Part shown: piece by piece, positions 54,487-62,597 of the stretch | Layout: each line of letters starts with the position of its first letter | Numbering within the stretch: position 1 is the first letter of the stretch | Assembly (NCBI RefSeq): GCF_017829975.1 | Contig: NZ_JAEEGA010000008.1 | Span: 1 to 64,000 of the forward strand | Length of the DNA stretch: 64,000 nucleotides | Direction of reading: 5' to 3' | DNA from: Vagococcus allomyrinae | GTDB taxonomy: Bacteria > Bacillota > Bacilli > Lactobacillales > Vagococcaceae | Notes under the pieces: model-generated | The model's input: the letters and a program-made list of their open reading frames with translations, nothing else | Database searches by the model: none | Told to the model about the DNA's origin: nothing | Position numbers and translations under genes: made by a program

Positions 54487-54695
54487 GGGCAACTATTCGC
54501 TATAAATCTCTGTTGTTTCAATGCTTTCATCTACAGCAAGTTGTTGTTTCGTCATCATTCCATGGCCTTTGCTCTGCCATTTTTCCTCTACATTCTATCT
54601 TGAATGATTCTTTTTGTTCTATTACAAACCAGCTGTTGAATCTAGCTTACAGAATCATTAATTAATATTTCAAATTGTTTAAGAATAGAACAGCC

Positions 54696-55616
54696 ATGTC
54701 GGGTTTAACCCGACACTCTAAAATCACTTTTTCGTTTTGTTAAACAAGTTAATCAGGTTGCTAAAACACTGTTTTCATCATGAAACCCACTCTTAAAACG
54801 TTATTTTCATTAATCCTGTTAAACCCGACATACTGCTCGAAATATTACTCACTTTTGTTATGGATACCCCCTTACTAATGAGGCTATCTGAATCCTCGAT
54901 GAGTCATTGTCAAAGTTTTATCAGATCGTTATTAAATTTTTCAGAAAAAAAGTGGTCATGTCGGGTTTAACCCGACACTCTAAAATCGCTTTTTTGTTTT
55001 GTTAAACAAGTTAATCAGGTTGCTAAAACACTGTTTTCATCATGAAATTCACTATTAAAGTGTTATTTTCATTAATCCTGTTAAACCCGACATACTGCTC
55101 GAAATATTATTCACTTTCGTTATGGATACCCCCTTACTAATGAGGCCACCTGAATCCTCGATGAGCAACCGAAAAAATTTCATTAAATCGTTATTTAATT
55201 CTTCAGAAAAAAAGTGGTCATGTCGGGTTTAACCCGACACTCTAAAATCGCTTTTTTGTTTTGTTAAACAAGTTATTCAGGTTGCTAAAACACTGTTTTC
55301 ATCATGAAAGCCACTCTTAAAACGTTATTTTCACTAATCCTGTTAAACCCGACATACTGCTCGAAATATTATTCACTTTTGTTATGGATACCCCCTTACT
55401 AATGAGGCCATCTGAATCCTCGATGAGCAATCGAAAGAATTTCATCAAATCGTTATTTAATTCTTCAGAAAAAAAGTGGTCATGTCGGGTTTAACCTGAC
55501 ACTTTAAGATCACTTTTTGTTTGGTTAAACGAGCGAGTCAGGTTGATAAAATATTTTTTCTACTATAAGCACTTTTCTCAAAGCGTTATTTTCACTAATC
55601 CTGTTAAACCCGACAT
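54696..55616. repeat. Tandem array, 3.5 copies of a 262-bp unit with palindromes
   Basis: Units begin at 54696, 54958, 55220 and 55482, an exact 262-bp period. Each begins with ATGTCGGGTTTAACCCGACA, of which 19 bp are a perfect palindrome in units 1-3 (one mismatch in unit 4). Each carries GTTAAACCCGACAT, an inverted copy of the unit start, ending 136 bp later (54831, 55093, 55355, 55616). Other odd-length palindromes recur inside: TTGTTAAACAA, AAAACACTGTTTT and TTTCATCATGAAA. A spacer of about 126 bp follows in units 1-3. Unit 4 is the most diverged and the array ends with its inverted copy. No convincing reading frame crosses the units. It makes up most of the gene-free stretch 54487-56017; the rest shows one inverted repeat and no gene. 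Confidence 0.93.
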
Positions 55617-55840
55617 ACAGTCAAAAGGAGCGGGAAAAATTTTTTATCGCAGTTACCTATAATAAATCTCCCTTTCGTAATACTTGACACTATGCACAAT
55701 CCGATATCTTGATAAATGGCATGCTTACTCCGATTTATACCACATTCACGCATGATCGTCTAAGTACTAATTTCCTTGAATATCAGTTAATTTTTCAGAA
55801 ACGAAGCGAATCTTCCAATGTTATTCCGTATTATGAGGAA

Positions 55841-55892
55841 AATTCTACCACCAAAGAAAAAAAGTGATCCTTTAGTGAAATTAGTGGTAGAA
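55841..55892. repeat. Inverted repeat behind the tandem array
   Basis: TTCTACCAC (55843-55851) and GTGGTAGAA (55884-55892) enclose about 32 bp that can pair further (AAAG with CTTT). No T-run follows on either strand, so a terminator role is not supported. Confidence 0.55.
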
Positions 55893-56012
55893 ATTGAAAA
55901 TTAATCACTATACATTAGCCATAACATGACTAATTTTACTACACAATGTCAAACACGGCTTGGGATAATGTTATGCGCTACCTGTTGTGAATTAGATAGG
56001 CAACAAAAACAC

Positions 56013-56042
56013 TGACTTTTTCTGTCAGTGTTCATAGAAAAA
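56013..56042 (-). terminator. Intrinsic terminator of the LLM oxidoreductase-DUF1456 operon
   Basis: Perfect 9-bp stem (56018-56026 AACACTGAC with 56034-56042), loop TTTTTCT, followed on the minus strand by TTTTTG. It lies 115 bp after the DUF1456 stop. Confidence 0.68.
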
Positions 56043-56156
56043 TCTATTATGGCTCAGTTTATAACTAAATTACTAACTCTAATCAGAAACTGGCAATCAG
56101 ATAATCGGCTTAATAGAGGACGACCAAATTGGTAAGCTATCGATCCTTATCCTTTG

Positions 56157-56681
56157 TTATTCTTTGCGGTAAGTTAACGCAATTCCCTTAATAAAATTAC
56201 GGGCAAAATTATCGCCACACATTTGATAGTTACGGTGGCCTTCTTTTCTTAAAATCGCGCCTAATTCACTTTCGGTAACCGTTAGCCCAGCTTTGCCAAT
56301 AATCTCAACCATCTCTGTGCTAGTTAAGGCCAAAGCAATTTTCAGCTTTTTCATCATGACGTTATTGCCATTTTGATGTGTCATCCCCAATGGTACAGGT
56401 TTTTCGACTTCCCCTGGTTTTAAGGGACGCTTCCCTCTCTTAAAAGTAATTAAACCATTATAAAACATCTCCAAGGTCTTATTATCAATTGTCGTTTCAT
56501 ATAAGTTTTCAGGGTACTTCTCTGTTTCTGTCGCCGGATTAGGCACTCGCTTTAAAAACAGTGCCACTTCCTCTTTGGTCAGTTTTAAACCACCTAACTC
56601 AAATATTTTGACCAGCTCTGCGTCTTTAATATCAAGGGCATATCTCAACCTGACAAGTTTATCATTGTTATTCATCATCAT
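56157..56681 (-). CDS. DUF1456 (YehS-like) family protein
   Basis: A 174-residue protein of the DUF1456 family, made of two repeats of one helical module. The first has NDKLVRLRYALDIKDAELVKI and the second has NNVMMKKLKIALALTSTEMVEI, followed by CGDNFARNFIKGIAL at the end, as in E. coli YehS. The start is one of three consecutive ATGs (56681, 56678, 56675) behind GAGGTAGGT; the longer frame upstream is not supported. It follows an LLM-type oxidoreductase gene and may be co-transcribed. Function of the family is unknown. Confidence 0.85.
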   Translation of the reverse strand: MMMNNNDKLVRLRYALDIKDAELVKIFELGGLKLTKEEVALFLKRVPNPATETEKYPENLYETTIDNKTLEMFYNGLITFKRGKRPLKPGEVEKPVPLGMTHQNGNNVMMKKLKIALALTSTEMVEIIGKAGLTVTESELGAILRKEGHRNYQMCGDNFARNFIKGIALTYRKE

Positions 56682-56798
56682 ACCTACCTCATAAAGTATT
56701 ATCAGTTGCTCTTGCTTTAACCCACTCACGAGCAAACGATTAATTATCTCTGTTTTAGTATAATACGAATGACACAAGAATGCATCTTTAATTACGAC

Positions 56799-57800
56799 CT
56801 ATAACAATTCTTTTGCTAATAAACGATACGTTTGCAGTCTTTTTGCTTGACTGTGTGTAATACTGACAATCATCGCCTCATCAAACCCAAAAAGTTCTCC
56901 CTCTTGGCTGATCTGATCTCCGACGATTTTGGGCGTTCCAACTAAGTGACGATATTTTCGATCTTCTGTTAACTTTATCTTGTCCATCTCCGTCAAACGA
57001 CGCTTAACATCTTGAGCTCCTTCTGGTGTCAAGAAATCCAGTTTCCCACCTTTTGTTAACATCAGACGATGAATTTCAACAGGACCAGCCTCATAATCAG
57101 CCTCTTCTTGAGTTTCGGCGACGGTCGCCATATAGGCCACATTGATAGCCGGTTTCTCAGCGTAGTAAGAAGGCTCAAAAAAGTTGCGATAAGTCTCAAA
57201 GATCTCTTTACTCATTCCACCCATAAAAAATTGAGCAAATGAATAATTAATGCCCATCCGGCCGGCTTCCATCGCACTATTGCCACTAGAACCTAAAAGC
57301 CAAGCTTCTGGTAACCGAACATTAACTGGTGAGGCCAACGTCTCTCGATAAATGAGGTCAGCGGGACGCTGATCGCGTATCAATTCTAAGGTGGTCAATA
57401 ATTTACCATACATGTCATCATGCTTCACTTGATTACCAGATGCCAATGCTTTTGCAGACCGCATATCTCCTCCTGGTGCTCGTCCTACGCCAAAATCTAT
57501 GCGGCCAGGTGCTAAGGCACTCAATGTTTTAAAGACTTCGGCCATTTTCAGTGGCGAGTAATGCATCATCATTGTGCCGCCAGTTCCCAAACGAAGTCTT
57601 TTAGTAGCCGCCGCTACATAAGCCGTGATAATTTCAGGTGCCGAACTGGCATAGCTCGCTCCTCCATGATGCTCTGCAAACCACATACGTTCAAATCCTA
57701 GCTGATCAGCCAATTGAGCCAATTCGATGGTTTTTTCAATCGCACCAACGGCTGTCTGGCCTTCAGTTACTGGTAATTGATCCAATACACTTAATTTCAT
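56799..57800 (-). CDS. Luciferase-like (LLM class) flavin-dependent oxidoreductase
   Basis: A 333-residue TIM-barrel flavoprotein of the bacterial luciferase-like group, subgroup related to YwcH/MsnO8. Features are the opening LSVLDQLPVTEGQTA, the conserved GFERMWFAEHHGGASYASSAP, RLRLGTGGTMM and the flavin-binding LAPGRIDFGVGRAPGGD. GGAGG precedes the ATG. Substrate is unknown; members oxidise alkanes, sulfonates or antibiotics, or have no known role. It leads a probable operon with the DUF1456 gene. Confidence 0.9.
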   Translation of the reverse strand: MKLSVLDQLPVTEGQTAVGAIEKTIELAQLADQLGFERMWFAEHHGGASYASSAPEIITAYVAAATKRLRLGTGGTMMMHYSPLKMAEVFKTLSALAPGRIDFGVGRAPGGDMRSAKALASGNQVKHDDMYGKLLTTLELIRDQRPADLIYRETLASPVNVRLPEAWLLGSSGNSAMEAGRMGINYSFAQFFMGGMSKEIFETYRNFFEPSYYAEKPAINVAYMATVAETQEEADYEAGPVEIHRLMLTKGGKLDFLTPEGAQDVKRRLTEMDKIKLTEDRKYRHLVGTPKIVGDQISQEGELFGFDEAMIVSITHSQAKRLQTYRLLAKELL

Positions 57801-57934
57801 CTGATCCTCCTTAAATTTGTTCTTCTACTATTATAACTAATTTAAAGTAAGAAAGATAACAATCAGTTTGAAAAACTCACGGGAAAGCCAAACTAATTGG
57901 CAACCTGCTTTAATAACCAGCCTAGAGAATTACC

Positions 57935-58423
57935 TCAAAAATTCCTAGCTAGCTCAATTTCTACTGAAGTCGTTTGCCATTTTTCTGGTTCTTCAATCTG
58001 AATGATGGTGTTATACCCCAATGAAACCCAAAATACTAATCCCAAATAATTGGCACCTGATACTAACAACTCCGATCGACTGATTCCTTTTGCACGATAA
58101 ATCCTATCAAAAGCCAAGACAGCCGCTTTACCGATGCCTTTTCGTTTAAAATGATTGCCGATATAAAAATGTAAAATGTAATAATAACTAGTCGGCTTTT
58201 CCAACAACCAAGCATACCCAGCAATCATCGTGTCCGCATAAATGGTATAACAGATAACTTGCTCTCCTTCAGGTGGGTCACCAATAAGTCCTGTGATATC
58301 ATCTAAAGGTTTGAGTGGTGGTCTTCCCTCGACTTTCTTAAAATGAGGACAGGCCTCTTGATAAAGCTGATTAAGTCGTGCCCTTTCTCCTTCAACTGAT
58401 ACTGACACTTCAATATTATTCAA
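57935..58423 (-). CDS. GNAT-family N-acetyltransferase
   Basis: A 162-residue acetyltransferase with the acetyl-CoA-binding loop RKGIGKAAVLAF preceded by the beta-4 strand LHFYIGNHF, and the C-terminal NYLGLVFWVSLGYN typical of GNAT folds. The start is a TTG at 58423 with AAAGGAG before it; no in-frame ATG is better placed. Acceptor substrate unknown. It stands alone. Confidence 0.82.
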   Translation of the reverse strand: MNNIEVSVSVEGERARLNQLYQEACPHFKKVEGRPPLKPLDDITGLIGDPPEGEQVICYTIYADTMIAGYAWLLEKPTSYYYILHFYIGNHFKRKGIGKAAVLAFDRIYRAKGISRSELLVSGANYLGLVFWVSLGYNTIIQIEEPEKWQTTSVEIELARNF

Positions 58424-58712
58424 ATGATCTCCTTTATTATTCAGTCTTTTTATTTATTGGTCCACACTTGTCCATCATTACTGCTGACCTGCTATCGGTG
58501 ACATTCAAACAATCAACAACATGACCATTTTCCTCTAATAACCCATCCGTTATGACAAACTTCCGCTACAACATACTTGTGACAATTTATCAACAAATCA
58601 CTTCTAGAGAACAAAAAAAGACGGTTACTGCTGATGTGGACCGTCAACGTTACTCGTCTCTTCTCAGTATTTACAACAATTTTATTAGCATCATGCTAGC
58701 AAGAACAGCATA

Positions 58713-59546
58713 TTATAAAAGCTCGTTCAGAATATGGGCAATGCCATCATCATCATTTGATAAGGTAACGTGAGTGGCAATATCCTTTAATTCCTGCACG
58801 GCATTTTCCATCGCAATCGAAAATCCCGCGTACTCTAGCATGGATCGATCATTATGACCATCGCCGACCGCCATCATTTCTGCCGGTTCAATTCCCATTG
58901 GTTGCAAAACTGTCGCTAAGGCTTGCGCCTTGTCAACATTTTTCGCAGTGAACTCAAAATAAAAATCAGCTGTAAACATCGCATTTAAGGTCTGTTCAAA
59001 AGGTGCCATCATTTTTTTGTGATTTTCTGCTAAATAATCTGAATCGGCTGCTGTTAATATTTTGCTTAATTCATGGTCTAAAGACTCAGCCAAATCGGCT
59101 TGCTCACAAAGTAAAAAATTGCCCCCACGAGCCTCATATTCAATAATATTAATTTCCGTCCCACGATACATCAGGTGATCGGCGAAGACATTGTTTACGT
59201 ACATATAATTACCCTTATCAATCATCACCTTGACATCAAATTGTTTTAAGTGTTCCAGTACCGCCTTCCCTTCTGAGACCGTCAAGCCTCGACTGTATAG
59301 TTCTGCCATCGTTTGACAATCAATCACCTTGGCACCGTTATAGGAGACTAATAAGCCATGATGTTTTGCCATCTCAAGTTCCTCGGCATGTTGAATCATT
59401 CCCGTAGTTGGTCGACCAGAAGCCAACACTAATTTTATGCCCTTTTGTTGCGCGTCAATCAATGTCGCTTTGGTCTTTGGGCTTATGTTCTTTTCACTGT
59501 TTAACAAGGTACCATCCAAATCCAAAATTATCGCTTTTATCGTCAT
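58713..59546 (-). CDS. Cof-type HAD-family phosphatase
   Basis: A 277-residue haloacid-dehalogenase phosphatase of the Cof/IIB group. Motif I is ILDLDGTLLN with the nucleophile Asp, motif II VLASGRPT, then a type-IIB cap, motif III Lys in the NVDKAQAL region, and motif IV MAVGDGHNDRSML. All catalytic residues are present. These enzymes usually dephosphorylate sugar phosphates or flavin precursors. AAGGAAG precedes the ATG. It appears monocistronic. Confidence 0.92.
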   Translation of the reverse strand: MTIKAIILDLDGTLLNSEKNISPKTKATLIDAQQKGIKLVLASGRPTTGMIQHAEELEMAKHHGLLVSYNGAKVIDCQTMAELYSRGLTVSEGKAVLEHLKQFDVKVMIDKGNYMYVNNVFADHLMYRGTEINIIEYEARGGNFLLCEQADLAESLDHELSKILTAADSDYLAENHKKMMAPFEQTLNAMFTADFYFEFTAKNVDKAQALATVLQPMGIEPAEMMAVGDGHNDRSMLEYAGFSIAMENAVQELKDIATHVTLSNDDDGIAHILNELL

Positions 59547-59679
59547 ACTCTCAGCACTTCCTTCTCTTTATAGGTCTGTCAATCTCATTGTATCATCACC
59601 CCCGAAAGAATATGCCTGGTCTAGCAAAGTTGATACTATTTTTTCAGATAGTTGATACCTGTCTGCTATTTTTGAAAAA

Positions 59680-60534
59680 TTATATCAATTTTTTATTCAT
59701 TTTCTGATAGTTTTCTAATTTATAACTCAAATTTTTATCGTAGTTACGGTTAAAATAAATGGCATAAAGTGTATCAAAGACTGTTAATAACGACAAACGC
59801 GTTGAAAATGATGAGACTTTATCATAATGATTTTCAACGGAAGCCAAATAAAGCTTGTGAGTCGCAAATTCGAGCAACGGATTTTCTTGAATTGACGTAA
59901 TTAGAATAATCGGCACCTCATTTTCCTTCAACAATTTAACTACTTCTCGTGTGGTTTGGCCTCGGCCGCCATACGACACAACGATTGCCACATGACGGTG
60001 ATCACTATTTGCTGCTGACAGCCTTTGGATATAATCCTCCTCAGGGACATTGATCAATACACCGATTTCTTGCATCTGAAATTTAAAATTTTGAGCAAAA
60101 AACAAATTGGCTGACGCGGCATAAACATCAATGGTTGTCGCCTGCAATAATAGTTTTCCAACTTCCACTAACTCATCAGGATTAGCATAGCCAACGGTTT
60201 CATCAATGGTATAGGTGTAAATTTTATTTAAATTACTCATGATCTGAAAGGGCGTATCTGACTCGACAATCGGATAATCATAATCAATCCCAGCGTCTTT
60301 ATCAAGAGTTCTCAAGCTTGATGCTAGCTCAATTTTTAGTTCTGCAAAACCTGCCAAACCTAACTTATTTATCAGTCTATAAATCGTTGATACTGAAACA
60401 AATGCCGCAGCTCCTAGCTCAGCCGAACGAAAATTGATGACCTCTCTAGGATGAGCGACAATATAAGTGACCAACGTTTTTTCATTTGCCGTCAACTCTG
60501 TTAATTCTGACATTTTAGTAACAATATTCATCAT
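59680..60534 (-). CDS. RpiR/MurR-family transcriptional regulator
   Basis: A 284-residue regulator with an N-terminal RpiR-type helix-turn-helix (LTANEKTLVTYIVAH, SVSTIYRLINKLGLAGFAELK) and a C-terminal SIS sugar-phosphate-binding domain (IDVYAASANLFFAQNFKFQM, VAIVVSYGGRGQTTREVVKLL, EVPIILITS). Such proteins respond to phosphosugars and usually control a nearby PTS or sugar operon, but no such gene lies next to it in the window; the GH65 gene at 62.6 kb is the nearest candidate. AAGGAG precedes the ATG. Confidence 0.9.
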   Translation of the reverse strand: MMNIVTKMSELTELTANEKTLVTYIVAHPREVINFRSAELGAAAFVSVSTIYRLINKLGLAGFAELKIELASSLRTLDKDAGIDYDYPIVESDTPFQIMSNLNKIYTYTIDETVGYANPDELVEVGKLLLQATTIDVYAASANLFFAQNFKFQMQEIGVLINVPEEDYIQRLSAANSDHRHVAIVVSYGGRGQTTREVVKLLKENEVPIILITSIQENPLLEFATHKLYLASVENHYDKVSSFSTRLSLLTVFDTLYAIYFNRNYDKNLSYKLENYQKMNKKLI

Positions 60535-60601
60535 TCATTCTCCTTCAACAACCTTTCATTCTACTATTACCCATTATATCATGAGTCCACCAGAAGCTGA
60601 T

Positions 60602-61432
60602 TCAGATAACCGGAACTTGCATTCGAATAAACATATTGCGCTGATTGTCATTTAGCTTGGGCACTTCATAAATCACTTCACAAATATAATCACCCATAAC
60701 TTGCAACCCTTGGACCTTAATCATTTGATAAAATTGATCTAAACGTTTCAATTCATCCGAAAAGGAATGGCAATAATAAACCGCATAATTTCCAGCAGGC
60801 AAACTAATTGTCGGTACCTCGCTGATTTTTTTAGGAACAAACATAAAGAGTTCTTGAGAAAGAAACACCTGTTTGACAAAGTTCTCTCGTTGGATGGTGG
60901 AGCCGATGCGATTGAAATCTGCTCGCTGGAAACCTTTTCCAACTAAGTGCTGCTTAAATTCACGTAAATGGTATTCGTATTCCAACTCAGACATTTGATA
61001 AATATTTTTCCTTAGGGGGTACGTCAAAATATGCCGCTTTGGAAACTTCTTGATTTCCATACTGTCTTTATTTTGGTTCAGCTGATACTCGAACATATTT
61101 TCTTGGAAGCTATCCAATGAATTAATTCGCTTTTCTATCCGTTTTTTTTCTGCGATTAACGCTTGATGTTTTTCCTGAATTAAGGTTTCTAACAAAGATA
61201 AGTCATCGGACTCCTCTAGTAAAACTTTTATTTCATTTAATGAAAACTCAAACCCCTTAAGAAATTGAATAATATCAACACTTGCAGATTGATTTAAGTG
61301 ATAGTAACGGTAATTTGTCTCGGAATCGATATAAGCCGGAACAATTAGACCAACTTTTTCATAATAACGTAACGTCTGGATAGAAATACTGTTCAATTCA
61401 GCAAAATCGCCAATTTTCATTTTAGAAAACAT
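60602..61432 (-). CDS. MerR-family regulator with GyrI-like effector domain
   Basis: A 276-residue regulator. An N-terminal MerR helix-turn-helix (MKIGDFAELNSISIQTLRYYEKVGLI) is followed by a dimerising coiled coil (about 80-120). A C-terminal GyrI-like ligand-binding domain ends in QRNMFIRMQVPV. The layout is that of BmrR-type regulators that respond to organic ligands. The ATG at 61432 follows GGGAG; a TTG two codons earlier is less likely. It diverges from the dehydrogenase gene at 61516, and a MerR-type promoter with a 19-bp spacer lies between them. Confidence 0.9.
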   Translation of the reverse strand: MFSKMKIGDFAELNSISIQTLRYYEKVGLIVPAYIDSETNYRYYHLNQSASVDIIQFLKGFEFSLNEIKVLLEESDDLSLLETLIQEKHQALIAEKKRIEKRINSLDSFQENMFEYQLNQNKDSMEIKKFPKRHILTYPLRKNIYQMSELEYEYHLREFKQHLVGKGFQRADFNRIGSTIQRENFVKQVFLSQELFMFVPKKISEVPTISLPAGNYAVYYCHSFSDELKRLDQFYQMIKVQGLQVMGDYICEVIYEVPKLNDNQRNMFIRMQVPVI

Positions 61433-61447
61433 TTTCAAAACTCTCCC

Positions 61448-61478
61448 TTGACTCTCTAGTTACTATAGAGATTATACT
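61448..61478 (+). promoter_or_regulatory. MerR-type promoter (19-bp spacer) of the divergent dehydrogenase gene
   Basis: TTGACT (61448-61453), a 19-bp spacer and TATACT (61473-61478). The spacer is bounded by CTCTA and TAGAG, an inverted repeat centred between the promoter elements. Over-long spacers with a centred dyad are the hallmark of MerR-regulated promoters, where the activator untwists the DNA. The MerR gene starts 16 bp away on the other strand. Confidence 0.8.
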
Positions 61479-61515
61479 ATGATTGTGAAATAAAAATCAA
61501 TTAGGAGGAAAAAAG

Positions 61516-62547
61516 ATGATGAAACAAAAAATTAAAGTTGTCCAGTACGGATGCGGCAAAATGGCTGAGGTGATCATCAGAAACTTGGTCGCACACGGAG
61601 CGGAAATCGTCGGTGCAATTGACAGCAACCCGGCTCTTATTGGCATGGATATCGGGGATTTTGCAAAATTAGGCTATAAAACCGGCGTCAAGATATCGCA
61701 AGATGCGGAGGAGGTTTTCAAAGAAGCGGATGCTGATATTGCACTGGTTACTATTTTTAGCTATATGCCTGAAACTTATCAATTTTTTGAAACTTGCTTA
61801 AAACATGGCGTAAACGTACTGACCACTTGTGAAGAAGCTATCTATCCTTGGAATACGTCACCATCTGAAACAAACCGTCTAGATCGCTTAGCTAAAGACA
61901 ATCAAGTCACCATCATGGGAACCGGGATGCAAGACATTTATTGGATTAATATGCCGACACTAATGATGGCAGGAACTAATAAGCTCAAAAAGATTAAAGG
62001 AGCTGTCAGTTACAATGTGGAGGACTATGGATTAGCACTGGCTGAGGCTCACGGAGCTGGCTACGATTTAGCTAAATTTGATAGAGAAATTGCTCAAGCG
62101 GAAAGTTTCCCTTCCTATATGTGGAATGCCGCTGAAGGTATCTGCTCGAAAATGAACTGGACAATTAAATCAATTGCGCAGAAGAGTGTGCCTTTCACCC
62201 TTGAAGAGGATGTTTATTCTGAAACACTTGGCCGAACGATTGAAGCTGGTCACGCCATCGGCATGTCTGCAGTCACCACTATTAAAACGCACCAAGGCGT
62301 TGAGTTAGAAGTGGAATGTATTGGTAAGGTTTATCGAGAAGTAGATGGTGATATGTGTGACTGGGAAATCACTGGTGAGCCAAATATGCGTTTTTCACTC
62401 GAAAAACCCGATACGGTGGCCCATACTTGCGCCACGATTGTTAACCGAATTCCTTCGGTCATACAGGCACCTGCCGGCTTTATTACGGCAGAAAAAGTTC
62501 CTAGTTTTGACTATTTAACTTACCCAATGCATACATATTTAACGTAA
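61516..62547 (+). CDS. 2,4-diaminopentanoate dehydrogenase-like oxidoreductase
   Basis: A 343-residue NAD(P)-dependent enzyme of the dihydrodipicolinate-reductase-like fold, resembling 2,4-diaminopentanoate dehydrogenase (Ord) of the anaerobic ornithine pathway. The N-terminal Rossmann motif is VVQYGCGKMAEVIIRNL. VLTTCEEAIYPW, MGTGMQDIYWINMP and the C-terminal TVAHTCATIVNRIP...APAGFITAEK-like segments are shared with that group. The partner genes of ornithine degradation (ornithine aminomutase, OrtAB) are not in the window, so the true substrate may differ. AGGAGG precedes the ATG. It is the probable target of the divergent MerR regulator. Confidence 0.8.
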   Translation: MMKQKIKVVQYGCGKMAEVIIRNLVAHGAEIVGAIDSNPALIGMDIGDFAKLGYKTGVKISQDAEEVFKEADADIALVTIFSYMPETYQFFETCLKHGVNVLTTCEEAIYPWNTSPSETNRLDRLAKDNQVTIMGTGMQDIYWINMPTLMMAGTNKLKKIKGAVSYNVEDYGLALAEAHGAGYDLAKFDREIAQAESFPSYMWNAAEGICSKMNWTIKSIAQKSVPFTLEEDVYSETLGRTIEAGHAIGMSAVTTIKTHQGVELEVECIGKVYREVDGDMCDWEITGEPNMRFSLEKPDTVAHTCATIVNRIPSVIQAPAGFITAEKVPSFDYLTYPMHTYLT

Positions 62548-62557
62548 CAATCTCAAA

Positions 62558-62596
62558 AACCTAGCGAGGAATAATGAGTTTATTCCTCGCTAGGTT
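62558..62596. terminator. Bidirectional terminator between convergent genes
   Basis: Perfect 16-bp stem (62558-62573 with 62581-62596, core CCTAGCGAGGAATA), loop ATGAGTT, with A-rich left and T-rich right flanks. It serves the dehydrogenase and the GH65 gene. Confidence 0.92.
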
Positions 62597-62597
62597 A

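Noticed and set aside
54459-54665. A 68-codon plus-strand frame just behind the 86-residue gene
   Set aside because: It begins inside the terminator stem, has no ribosome site and no protein-like composition.
54696-55616. CRISPR array as explanation for the regular repeats
   Set aside because: The unit is 262 bp, the intervening sequences are themselves repeated rather than unique, and no cas gene is near.
58552-58773. A 73-codon plus-strand frame between the GNAT and HAD genes
   Set aside because: No ribosome site, overlaps the end of the HAD gene on the other strand, unremarkable composition.
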